Assembly (NCBI RefSeq): GCF_030232585.1
Contig: NZ_JASPJX010000009.1
Span: forward strand, 48,843-112,842
DNA: 64,000 nt
From: Corynebacterium sp. MSK008
Lineage (GTDB): Bacteria; Actinomycetota; Actinomycetes; Mycobacteriales; Mycobacteriaceae
Direction: 5' to 3'
Shown here: positions 7,030 to 14,474 of the stretch, one piece after another
Position numbering within the stretch: position 1 is the stretch's first letter
How the letters are laid out: each line of letters opens with the position of its first letter
Program-made: the position numbers and the translations under genes
The notes under the pieces: model-generated
Database searches by the model: none
Seen by the model: the letters and a program-made list of their open reading frames with translations, nothing else
What the model was told of the DNA's origin: nothing

Positions 7030-7061
7030 GGTGAAGCCTTCAACTGCGGGCACTGGTAGGG

Positions 7062-7139
7062 GCACCTGGGGTACACCCCAAGCGAACAATTTGTGAATGA
7101 AAAAACTTCCTGTTCGCTAGGGTTAGTTCCAAGACTAAC
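7062..7139. repeat. Nested inverted repeats ahead of the truncated resolvase
   Basis: This stretch contains the second copy of the 16-bp box (7062-7077), the palindrome TGGGGTACACCCCA (7067-7080), the inverted pair AGCGAACA (7081-7088) and TGTTCGCT (7111-7118), and the pair GTTAGT (7122-7127) and ACTAAC (7134-7139). Several paired sites directly upstream of a serine resolvase gene resemble a res site, with the leftmost boxes perhaps serving the divergent tetR operon. Confidence 0.45.
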
Positions 7140-7178
7140 GGAACAGAACCGTCACTGCCTCTGGAGATCACTGAACAG

Positions 7179-7631
7179 TTGGGGGCGATCTCAGGACAAA
7201 AGGTGGGCTATGCCCGGGTGAGTTCGAAAGATCAGAACCTTGATCGTCAGATTGAACAACTCAAGGCAGAGAAGGTCTTCACCTATTACACGGATAAGGC
7301 CAGTGGTGGATCGCGTGAGCGCCCTGGACTTGATGAAGCAATGCGATATGTCCGTGCAGGAGATCAGCTTGTCGTCACGTCGATGGATCGGTGCGCGCGT
7401 TCACTGACGGATCTGTACGCCATTGTTGACGAGCTAGTCAGCAAAGGAGTGTCGGTGAAGTTCCTCAAGGAGGGACAGACCTACTCAAAAGACTCCACCC
7501 CGATCGCCAAGCTGATGCTAGGGCTGTTGGGTTTTGTTCAGTTGGGTAAGGCCGTGAAAGAGCTGGATCAACACCGTGAAATAGTTGAAAAAAATAACCC
7601 CGCAGGTTTCCCTGCGGGGTGTCGTTGTTAG
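7179..7631 (+). pseudogene. Serine resolvase/invertase, C-terminally truncated
   Basis: Begins with TTG (GGAGA is 13 bp upstream) and encodes the catalytic domain of a Tn3-type resolvase: GYARVSSKDQN with the nucleophilic Ser near residue 15, DKASGGSRERPGL, then VVTSMDRCARSLTDL. After LLGFVQ (about position 7545) the sequence departs from the family; the expected E-helix (FERxLIRERQ) and the DNA-binding helix-turn-helix are missing. The remaining codons read through the neighbouring ssb terminator. Base composition is clearly lower in GC than the surrounding genes. Site-specific recombination is unlikely without the helix-turn-helix. Confidence 0.75.
7584..7620 (-). terminator. Rho-independent terminator of the ssb unit
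   Basis: On the minus strand an 11-bp GC-rich hairpin (7620-7597, loop GAAA-like, arms ACCCCGCAGG and CCTGCGGGGT) is followed by a run of seven T residues. It ends the ssb transcript and lies inside the broken resolvase frame, marking the junction between two island modules. Confidence 0.8.
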
Positions 7632-8059
7632 AACGGTGCTTCGTCGTTGTCGGCGTCAGCGCCAGCCAGGGCGGCGTTCGCCGCCTCGCCTCCGCGACGG
7701 GCTGCGCGCGCAGCGGACTCTTTCTTGGAGTCGATCAGCTGCACGGTGTCGATACGGGCGACCAGCGGGTAGTGCTTCACACCGTCCTTGTCGGTGTAGA
7801 CGTCGGTCTTCAGCGAGTAGCTCACTGCGACACGGTCGCCGGACCCGATGCAGCCGAACACGCCGGGGTTCTTCGCGTCCTGGACGTAGCCGGTCAGCTC
7901 CACGATCTCGCTTTCCACCTTGCCGGTGGCCTTGTTCTTGAAGGTGTTGCGCGCATAGACGCTGAGCTTCACCGTCGCACCGCCGTTTGCGTGCTCGAAC
8001 AGCTTCGGTGCGCGAGCTGCGTTGCCGACGATGGTGCCGTTGTTGAAGGGGTTGGACAT
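7628..8059 (-). CDS. ssb: Single-stranded DNA-binding protein (mobile-element type)
   Basis: A 143-residue OB-fold protein. The N-terminus NGTIVGNAARAPKLFEHANG and the central VELTGYVQDAKNPGVFGCIGSGDRVAVSYSL follow the SSB fold. The C-terminus ends in DNDEAPF, close to the acidic DDEIPF tip that recruits partner proteins. It is shorter than chromosomal SSB and sits among DUF4192 and HNH-like genes, so it probably served a plasmid or integrative element. It has its own terminator. Confidence 0.85.
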   Translation of the reverse strand: MSNPFNNGTIVGNAARAPKLFEHANGGATVKLSVYARNTFKNKATGKVESEIVELTGYVQDAKNPGVFGCIGSGDRVAVSYSLKTDVYTDKDGVKHYPLVARIDTVQLIDSKKESAARAARRGGEAANAALAGADADNDEAPF

Positions 8060-8149
8060 GATGGTTCTCCTTATGTGGGTGGGTGTGAATTGCCGTGCAA
8101 TGTGGGTGTTGAAGCAGCTGCTTTGCTGCTGCGGGGGGTTGCGCTGTCG

Positions 8150-8293
8150 TTACAGCACTGCCCAGGGCAGCGGCGTGCCTGCCGTCTCTAGGTCGCGCAG
8201 TTCTTGTGCTGCACCCGGATCGGCGTCCTCGCCGTCGATGCCGTCGGCGAGCTGGTAGAGCAGTTCCAGGTCGGTGTGGGTGATGTCGCGCAT
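8150..8293 (-). CDS. Small acidic protein of 47 residues
   Basis: The frame encodes MRDITHTDLELLYQLADG followed by IDGEDADPGAAQELRDL and ends in PLPWAVL. It starts at 8293 with AAGGAGG 7 bp upstream, a very strong ribosome site, and lies between DUF4192 and ssb on the same strand. It is acidic, mostly helical by eye, with no recognisable domain. Presence of the ribosome site and codon pattern support a real gene; function unknown, perhaps a small regulator of the element. Confidence 0.6.
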   Translation of the reverse strand: MRDITHTDLELLYQLADGIDGEDADPGAAQELRDLETAGTPLPWAVL

Positions 8294-8410
8294 CACGTGC
8301 CTCCTTGTTCGGATTGGTGGTCAATCCGTCTGTTGGAGACAGCTCTGCTGTCTAGGGGTCGCTCCCCTGCCTCGTTGAAGTGTCTGCTGTCGCAAGCCAC
8401 GGCCGACGAG

Positions 8411-8447
8411 AAAAAAAAGAAACCCCGTTGCATCGCTGCAACGGGGT
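8411..8447 (-). terminator. Rho-independent terminator of the DUF4192 gene
   Basis: On the minus strand the hairpin ACCCCGTTGCA-N4-TGCAACGGGGT (8447-8422) is followed by a T-rich run (TTCTTTTTTTT). It lies 9 bp beyond the stop of the DUF4192 gene. Confidence 0.8.
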
Positions 8448-8455
8448 GTGTGGTG

Positions 8456-9478
8456 CTACTCGGTGAACAAGATCGTGCGGGTCTTCTCGGCGCCCTCGCG
8501 GACGAGTTCGACCATCCGCTCGCCTTGGCCGATGTCGGTCAGCTTCGCCACCAACGACGGGAAGTTCTCGTCTGGCCCGATCTCGGTGGCTCGGTGCGCG
8601 GCCACGCCAGCTAGTCCCGGCTGGCCTGTGGCGTGCGCAAGCACGGCAACCGTGGTGGTGAGCTGCGCGCGCATCCCTGGCCAGCTGGTCGGGACAGCAC
8701 GCATAACCTGCTCCGCGAACCGTAGGCCCGCCTGCGGGTCATCGAGCAGCGCCGCGAGCAGCGCGTCTCGCAAGCGCGGCGTGGTGAAGCATTTCAGCGC
8801 CGATCGAACAGCGCGCGTGCTCGGCTGGGTTATTCCTGCCGCCGCCTGCTCGTATTCACGCTGCAGCACGTCGGAGAACATGGGCGGGATATACGCCAGC
8901 GCGTCTTCGATGATGTCGGCGTGCTCGGCAGCGTCGATGCCGTGATCGGTGCTGTTCAGGCGTGCCTCGATGTCGTCTTTGCTCGGCTCCGGCAGCTCGC
9001 CGGTGTGCTCTAGCATCTGCCGCAGCGCCGCCGATGCGGCGACCTCGCCGACAACGCCGTGGCGCGGCTCGTCGATGAGCGGATGGTGGTACACAGACCA
9101 CCACGCAGCCCCGGTGACGATCTCGGGCACTTGCACCACCCCGAGCAGCGGCGGTAGGTGCACTGCCCCACTAGTGAGATACGTGGCCGTCTCGTCAAAG
9201 ACCGGCTGCGCAATGTCATCGCTGATCATGTACGCGATAACAGCGTCGAGTTCGAGGTGGTGGACCCACGCTGCGAACCGCTCGCGACTCTCGGTGAGCT
9301 TCTCCACGGCCTCGTCCAGATCGAACCGCGCGACCGGGCCGAGGCGGACGGTGTCGACGCCCTCGTCGTCGACGAAGAACGCGAGGATCAGCGAGTTGTT
9401 CGGGTAGAAGCCGAGGATGCCGGGGAGGTTCGCGAGGATCTCGCCGTGAGATGCAAGCGTGTGGGAATGAGTGGACAT
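8456..9478 (-). CDS. DUF4192 domain protein
   Basis: A 340-residue protein matching the DUF4192 family, common in Actinobacteria and often on plasmids and integrated elements. The characteristic start ASHGEILANLPGILGFYPNNSLILAFF (written here in parts: GEILANLPGILGF and YPNNSLILAFF) is clear. It also has LAALLDDPQAGLRFAEQVMRA-like helices near the C-terminus. The start at 9478 (MSTHS) has AGGAG 8 bp upstream and is preferred over a Met six codons earlier. Biochemical function is not known. Confidence 0.8.
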   Translation of the reverse strand: MSTHSHTLASHGEILANLPGILGFYPNNSLILAFFVDDEGVDTVRLGPVARFDLDEAVEKLTESRERFAAWVHHLELDAVIAYMISDDIAQPVFDETATYLTSGAVHLPPLLGVVQVPEIVTGAAWWSVYHHPLIDEPRHGVVGEVAASAALRQMLEHTGELPEPSKDDIEARLNSTDHGIDAAEHADIIEDALAYIPPMFSDVLQREYEQAAAGITQPSTRAVRSALKCFTTPRLRDALLAALLDDPQAGLRFAEQVMRAVPTSWPGMRAQLTTTVAVLAHATGQPGLAGVAAHRATEIGPDENFPSLVAKLTDIGQGERMVELVREGAEKTRTILFTE

Positions 9479-9586
9479 GGCAGTGCTCCTTTGCACGAAT
9501 ACGGGGTGAACGTGGTCAATCCCGTATTCAGTCCGGCTCTGCCGGTCGCAGGCGTATCCCCGCAGTGCAGTGCCTTTGTGCGCTCG

Positions 9587-9639
9587 GCGTCGCTAGCGCA
9601 GCCTGATGCTCGCTCGCTGGGTGCGAGCGCTAGCGACGC
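9587..9639. repeat. Perfect 13-bp inverted repeat with 27-bp loop
   Basis: GCGTCGCTAGCGC (9587-9599) and its exact reverse complement GCGCTAGCGACGC (9627-9639). Each arm also contains the palindrome GCTAGC. It lies about 110 bp upstream of the DUF4192 start and just beyond the HNH-like stop. It could be a terminator stem without a T-tract, a protein-binding site or an element end. Confidence 0.7.
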
Positions 9640-9669
9640 AGCATTGTTAGATCCCCGCGTCGCCGCTGG

Positions 9670-9891
9670 TTAAGCGTTACCTTTGGCGCGGTTGTGAGAC
9701 TTGCACAGCAGTTCGCAGTTGCTTTCCTCGAACTGCCGACTCCCGTGGCGTTCCTTCGTTGCTGCCGTCCTAGCAATCACTAAGCAATGCACCGAAAACC
9801 TGCGCCGCGTCGTTGGAGCGTCGCAGTTCCGTTTGGTGCAGGATTTTGACCCTAGTGCACCAGCTAGTGCACCAAATGGCGATCCGATCAC
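9670..9891 (-). CDS. HNH-endonuclease-like protein or fragment
   Basis: A 73-residue frame whose C-terminal half, FEESNCELLCKSHNRAKGNA, looks like the end of an HNH nuclease (NLQLLCKSHNRAKG in intact members). A possible first catalytic His is in FSVHCLVIAR, with the Asn in ESN and the last His in KSHN. The usual paired cysteines upstream are only partly present (CTKRNC), and the first residues look unlike any family start. It may be a remnant cut off by island integration at the tRNA gene 50 bp away. Confidence 0.4.
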   Translation of the reverse strand: MIGSPFGALAGALGSKSCTKRNCDAPTTRRRFSVHCLVIARTAATKERHGSRQFEESNCELLCKSHNRAKGNA

Positions 9892-9900
9892 AAAATGAAG

Positions 9901-9936
9901 AAGGCCCCTACCAGCGTTTCCACTGGTAGGGGCCTT
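9901..9936 (-). terminator. Hairpin downstream of the initiator tRNA gene
   Basis: Arms AAGGCCCCTACCAG and CTGGTAGGGGCCTT are nearly perfect complements with a short loop. It lies 7 bp beyond the 3' end of the tRNA gene, followed on the minus strand by a pyrimidine-rich CTTCTTC. It fits a transcription terminator for the tRNA. Confidence 0.7.
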
Positions 9937-9943
9937 ATCTTAG

Positions 9944-10017
9944 TAGCGGGGGCTGGATTCGAACCAACGACCTCTGGGTTATGAGCCCAGCGAGCTACCG
10001 AGCTGCTCCACCCCGCG
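9944..10017 (-). tRNA. Initiator tRNA-Met (CAU)
   Basis: A complete 74-nt cloverleaf. The acceptor stem begins CGCGGGG and the molecule ends in GCTA without encoded CCA. The first base pair is mismatched (C1 with U72), and the anticodon stem has three stacked G-C pairs (CTGGG, loop CTCATAA, CCCAG); both are initiator tRNA hallmarks. The T arm reads GTTGG-TTCGAAT-CCAGC. The 3' end faces the accessory island, the usual arrangement when an element integrates at a tRNA gene. Confidence 0.93.
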
Positions 10018-10087
10018 TCGGGCGTTTATGTGATTATCGCCTGTCGCCGTAACCGGCAACGTGGAATTACTATACATACACCAACTA

Positions 10088-10126
10088 ATAGCGCCAAACC
10101 TCCTGTTCAACGGTGGTTTGGCGCTA
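10088..10126 (-). terminator. Hairpin between tRNA gene and UPF0182 gene
   Basis: Perfect 13-bp arms ATAGCGCCAAACC (10088-10100) and GGTTTGGCGCTAT (10114-10126 by complement), with a 14-nt loop. It is 50 bp beyond the UPF0182 stop. The T-run is on the plus-strand side (CGTTTTT), so it may act in both directions. Confidence 0.6.
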
Positions 10127-10176
10127 TCGTTTTTGCTTTCAGGTGGCGCGCTGACGCGAGCCGTGCTTACCGGGCC

Positions 10177-13143
10177 TTACTGCGCCCGCTGGTACTCCTC
10201 CACCGCACGGTCCAGGCGGTCCAGGGCGCGGCCGTACTCCTCGAAGGAGCCGTCGCGGGCGCTCTCCAGGTTGCGCAGGGCGTCGTTGATGTTGTTCATC
10301 GCCTCGTCCTTGTTCACCTGCGGAGCGTCCTCGCTGCCCTCCGGCTGGGCCTCGCCTTCCGGCTTCGCCTCCTGGTTCCCACCTTCCGGCTTGGCGTCGT
10401 CCTGGTTCTCGTCCACAACGTCGATGTCCTGGGCAGCCTCCGAGTGGATGCCAACCTGGTCAAGCGCCTGGGAGATCGTCGGGGCGTAGCCCACCTGGCC
10501 GCGGTAGAACACCAGCACGCGCAGCAGCTTCGGGAAGGCCGATGCCTGGTCCTTGCGCTGCGAGTAGATCGGCTCGACGTAGAGGATCTCGCCGCCGCCC
10601 ACCGGCAGGGTGAGCAAGTTGCCGTTCTTCAGGTCGTTGGTGCCCTCCCACAGCGTGCGGTCGCGGGCGACCTGGTCGGAAGACATCAGGGCGTCCTGCG
10701 CCTGCTTCGGGCCCTGGGTCTGCTTGTTCGTCGGCAGCACGCGCACGGTGATGTCGCCGTAGGTCTCCGGGTCGGAGGACACCGCCATGTGCGCGGACAG
10801 GAACTCGCGGTTCAAGCCGCGGAACGGGGTGATCAGCTGGAAGGAGGCCTTGTCGGTCTCCGGGTCGGCCGCCACCACGTAGTACGGCGGCTGGTTCAGC
10901 TGCCCGCGGCCCTCCGGTGCGGTCGGGTCGTTCGGCACGGACCAGAAGGCGTCGTTGTTGAAGAACACGCCCGGGTCATCCACGTGGTAGCGCGCCAGCA
11001 GGTCGCGCTGGACCTTGAACAGATCCTCCGGGTAACGCAGGTGCTCGCGAAGCGAATCCGAGATGTCGGATGCCGGGCGCACCGTGTCCGGGAACACACC
11101 CTGCCAGGCCTTGAGCACCGGGTCGGTTTCGTCGAAGGCGTAGAGCTCCACGGAGCCGTCGTAGGCGTCCACGGTGGCCTTGACGGAGTTGCGGATGTAG
11201 CCGACGTTGTCGGTGATCAGGCGCTGGGTGGTGCCGTCCGGGTTCAGCGCGTCCTGAGTGGTGTCCTGCAGGGAGGTGCGCGTGGAGTACGGCATCTGGG
11301 ACAGCGTGGTGTAGCCGTCCACGATCCACTTCACGCGGCCGTCCACCACGGCCGGGTAAGTCTTGGAGTCCGTGGTCAGCCACGGGGCGACCTTCTCCAC
11401 ACGAGTGCGCGGGTCACGGTCGTAGAGCACCTTGGAGTCGCCGCCGACGCGGTCGGACAGCAGGAAATTGAGCTCCTGGTATTTCACCGTGTAGGCGAGG
11501 CGGTTGAAGATGTTGCCGATGTCCACGCCGCCCTTGCCGTCGTAGGTGTAGGTGGAGTTGTCCGTGTCGTACTCCACCGGGCCCTGGCCGGTCTCGCCCA
11601 CAATGGCGTAGTCCAAGCCGTCCTCGGCAGAGGCGATCACCGGGCCGTAGTAGATGCGCGGCTCGTCGACCTTGATGCCCAGCTCTTCTGCGTCCTCGGA
11701 GGCCTTGGCGGCGGCGTTGGATTGCAGGTCGGACACCGTGAAGATGGGCAGGCCGCCGCGGGTGGAGCCGGCGTCCTGCGCCGCCTCGTCCACGGTGTTG
11801 GCCTGGGCAGCGATAAACCCGTTGCCGTGGGTGTACACCGTGTGGCGGTTAATCCAGTCCTGCTGGTTCTCACTCAGCGCGTTCGGATCCATCTCGCGGG
11901 CCGCAACCACGAAGTCGCGCAGTTCGCCGTCCACCTCGTAGCGGTCCATGGCCAGCTGGTCCGGGAAGCCGTAGAAGTTACGCAGCTGCTGGTTCTGGGT
12001 AAACGTCGGAGAGATGATCTCCGGGTCCAAAAGGCGCAGGTTCGAAATCGTGGCCGCGTCGGAGGCGACATCGGAGTTGGAGGTGTTGCCTGCGCCCCAG
12101 TCCTCCAGGTAGGTCACGTTGTCGTCCGTAAGCCCGTACGCCTCGCGGGTGGCCTCGATGTTGCGGCCGATGTATTCGTACTCCTTGGCCTGGCGGTTGG
12201 GCTTGACGGAGAACTGCTCCATCAGCGCCGGCCAGACGTTGCCCACCACCAGGGAGGACAGCAGCATGAGCACGGTGGCCAGCACGGGGATGCGGAAGTC
12301 GCGGTAGACGATGGAGGCGAAGAACGCCGCGGCCACCACAACTGCAATGACGGTGAGGATGATCTTCGCCGGCAGCATCGCGTTGACGGTGGTGTAGGAG
12401 GCACCGGTGAAAATGTCGTTTTTGCCGTAGAGCAGGTAGTAGCGCTCCAGCCAGTAGCTCACAGCCTTCAGCAGCATCCACAGGCCAGCGGTGACGGCGA
12501 GCTGAATGCGCGCGTCCTTGCTAATAAAGCCGGAGATGCCGGAGACCTTGTTGCCGATGCGGATGCCGCCCAGCAGGTAGTGGCCCACCGCGGCGACCAA
12601 AAACGCCACCAGCAGCAGCATGGACAGCGTGTCCACCACTGCGGAGATGCCGGGCAGGGTAAACGCGTAGAAGCCTAAGTCCTTGCCAAACTGCGCGTCG
12701 GTGGAGCCGAACTCGCCGCCGTTGAACCAGAGCATGAACACGCGCCACATGCGCTGGCCGGCCAGGCCGGACAGGATGGCCACGACAACCGGCACCCACA
12801 CCAGCATGCCGCGCACGCTCTGCTGCACCTGCTGGCGGTACTGGGCGGCCTGGTCGAACGGCGTGGCTTGCTCCTGGGGCCTGCCGCGCCACGCAAGCCG
12901 GGCGGCAATCCAGGTGATCGCGCCGCCGATCAGCGCGAAGATGACAAACAGCACCATGCGGACCAAGATCACGCGGTTGAACACGCCCCTAAAGTCCACC
13001 TCCCCGAACCACAGGAAGTCGGTGTACAGCCCGACTGCCATTGGCAGGAGGAAAAGAATGATGCCCAAGACACCGATGGTGGTTAACAACCCCTTGTTCG
13101 GTTTCTTGGCGCGTGGTTGTGGCCGATTGAGGCGGGTAGCCAA
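10177..13143 (-). CDS. UPF0182 family large membrane protein
   Basis: A 988-residue protein with about seven membrane helices in the first 320 residues and a long extracytoplasmic part after them. Typical family stretches are seen: FLWFGEVDFRGVFNRV near residue 45, QQVQQSVRGMLVWVP, and DPRTRVEKVAPWLTTDSKTYP near the middle. The C-terminal 90 residues are acidic and rich in Glu, Pro and Asn (PEGGNQEAKPEGEAQPEG). It is the ortholog position of M. tuberculosis Rv3193c. Function is unknown; it is conserved in Actinobacteria and divergent from the PPA1309 gene. Confidence 0.9.
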   Translation of the reverse strand: MATRLNRPQPRAKKPNKGLLTTIGVLGIILFLLPMAVGLYTDFLWFGEVDFRGVFNRVILVRMVLFVIFALIGGAITWIAARLAWRGRPQEQATPFDQAAQYRQQVQQSVRGMLVWVPVVVAILSGLAGQRMWRVFMLWFNGGEFGSTDAQFGKDLGFYAFTLPGISAVVDTLSMLLLVAFLVAAVGHYLLGGIRIGNKVSGISGFISKDARIQLAVTAGLWMLLKAVSYWLERYYLLYGKNDIFTGASYTTVNAMLPAKIILTVIAVVVAAAFFASIVYRDFRIPVLATVLMLLSSLVVGNVWPALMEQFSVKPNRQAKEYEYIGRNIEATREAYGLTDDNVTYLEDWGAGNTSNSDVASDAATISNLRLLDPEIISPTFTQNQQLRNFYGFPDQLAMDRYEVDGELRDFVVAAREMDPNALSENQQDWINRHTVYTHGNGFIAAQANTVDEAAQDAGSTRGGLPIFTVSDLQSNAAAKASEDAEELGIKVDEPRIYYGPVIASAEDGLDYAIVGETGQGPVEYDTDNSTYTYDGKGGVDIGNIFNRLAYTVKYQELNFLLSDRVGGDSKVLYDRDPRTRVEKVAPWLTTDSKTYPAVVDGRVKWIVDGYTTLSQMPYSTRTSLQDTTQDALNPDGTTQRLITDNVGYIRNSVKATVDAYDGSVELYAFDETDPVLKAWQGVFPDTVRPASDISDSLREHLRYPEDLFKVQRDLLARYHVDDPGVFFNNDAFWSVPNDPTAPEGRGQLNQPPYYVVAADPETDKASFQLITPFRGLNREFLSAHMAVSSDPETYGDITVRVLPTNKQTQGPKQAQDALMSSDQVARDRTLWEGTNDLKNGNLLTLPVGGGEILYVEPIYSQRKDQASAFPKLLRVLVFYRGQVGYAPTISQALDQVGIHSEAAQDIDVVDENQDDAKPEGGNQEAKPEGEAQPEGSEDAPQVNKDEAMNNINDALRNLESARDGSFEEYGRALDRLDRAVEEYQRAQ

Positions 13144-13228
13144 GCCTGCTCCTTAGGAATTAGTGTGTGCAACGCAGTTAAGCTTCAAGCTTAAATAATT
13201 CAACGTCAAACTTGCCCGGAGGGTTCCC

Positions 13229-13747
13229 GTGCGCGAACAGCAAGCATTAAATAAGGCCATGATGGAGGCCGTCGAGTTCGTCCACGCGGAGGGGTGGGAC
13301 GCTCCCCCAACCTTGTTCGGCCTGGTGCCGACGCAGTTGCTTGTCGACGAGCTGGGCCACCTCGACGACTCTTCCCCGTTAACACTGGTAGTCCAAGATC
13401 TCCCCGAGCACATCCTGCCCGGCTCCGAGGAACTGGGCGAGTACGTCTCCCGCATCGCCTGGCCGCGAGAAGTCGAAGGCGTGATCCTTGCCCAGGAGAT
13501 CGTGTTCAAGGACGCCTCCGCCGGCGAGGACGCCGAGCCACGCCCGGCACGCCTGTTCTCCGGCGTGCTGCGCGAAGAGGACATCGAGCAGACGCTGCTG
13601 CAGCTGCGCTTGACCGAGGAGGAGCTTGAGGAGCGCGGCGCGTTCGCCCAGGACGACATCGAGCTGCGCGGCGGGCCCGGCGTGGCCCCGGGCGTTGTGG
13701 CGGCGCTGCGCTACGGCCTCGAGCAGGACCCGGACGAGCTGGTTTAG
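13229..13747 (+). CDS. PPA1309 family protein
   Basis: A 172-residue acidic cytoplasmic protein of the conserved actinobacterial PPA1309 family. The GTG start at 13229 follows GGAGGG. Family-like segments include GWDAPPTLFGLVPT, SRIAWPREVEGVILAQEIVF and the C-terminal PGVVAALRYGLEQDPDELV. The stop is immediately followed by the start of a lipoprotein gene (1 bp between), so the two are probably co-transcribed. Biochemical role unknown. Confidence 0.85.
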   Translation: MREQQALNKAMMEAVEFVHAEGWDAPPTLFGLVPTQLLVDELGHLDDSSPLTLVVQDLPEHILPGSEELGEYVSRIAWPREVEGVILAQEIVFKDASAGEDAEPRPARLFSGVLREEDIEQTLLQLRLTEEELEERGAFAQDDIELRGGPGVAPGVVAALRYGLEQDPDELV

Positions 13748-13748
13748 A

Positions 13749-14474
13749 ATGTCGGTTGTGCCTACTTCCCGCGCCTGGTCCCCTTCCGTCTCCGTCATCG
13801 CCGTCGCCACCGCCGCAGCGCTGACGCTTACGGCGTGCTCCAACGATTCCGACTCCGAGGATCCCGATACCCGCGCACCGGAGATCACCTCCACGGAGAC
13901 GCTGCCGAGCGAGCCGGAGCAGACCGGCCCCGAAACCGGCGCGAGCACCGATACTGACACTGCAACGGTGACGTCGACGCGAAGCGAGACTGCGTCCCGC
14001 TCGGTGTCGTCTTCCACAACTGCCGCGTCCACGAAATCGTCGTCGAAGAAGACTGCTGCGGGCACGGCGGATGCGACGTCGACAAGCGGAAAGAAGCAGG
14101 AAGTTGATGCGCTGGCAGAAGTGCGCGAGCGCTTCTCCACGCTGGCGCCGGAAGAGTTCTTCGACCAGTTCGACGACTGCGCCGCTGGCGGTTTGAGCGG
14201 CTCCTTCGACTGCTCCGGCGAGGGCGTCGGCCAATTCCAGTTCTTCGACTCCGACTCCAAGGCCGCCTCCACGACGCAGCTTTTGACGGAGCTGCGCTCC
14301 TCGCGCGTAGTGGAGGACAACGGCGACCGCGTGGTGGGCTGGTCCACACTCGGCACCTCCGCGATCATCACCGTGGTGGACAACGAGGCCGGTCAGGTGA
14401 TGCAGCAGCTGATCTCCACCGACCAGGACGATCCGCGCCAGCGCATCTACGACCTGGGGCTGGCCAAGCAGTAG
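13749..14474 (+). CDS. Corynebacterial lipoprotein, Thr/Ser-rich linker plus globular domain
   Basis: A 241-residue exported protein. The signal peptide ends in lipobox LTAC near residue 27, so it should be lipid-modified and surface-anchored. Residues 30-115 are low-complexity Thr/Ser/Glu sequence, a flexible stalk. Residues 120-241 form a compact domain with RFSTLAPEEFFDQFDDCAAGG and Cys pair DDCAAGG and FDCSGEG, probably a disulfide. It starts 1 bp after the PPA1309 gene. No family recognised. Confidence 0.75.
   Translation: MSVVPTSRAWSPSVSVIAVATAAALTLTACSNDSDSEDPDTRAPEITSTETLPSEPEQTGPETGASTDTDTATVTSTRSETASRSVSSSTTAASTKSSSKKTAAGTADATSTSGKKQEVDALAEVRERFSTLAPEEFFDQFDDCAAGGLSGSFDCSGEGVGQFQFFDSDSKAASTTQLLTELRSSRVVEDNGDRVVGWSTLGTSAIITVVDNEAGQVMQQLISTDQDDPRQRIYDLGLAKQ

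Noticed and set aside
10030..12678. An 882-codon plus-strand open frame
   Set aside because: It lies antisense to the UPF0182 gene, is His/Val/Arg-rich with no domain, and is a shadow of high-GC codon use.
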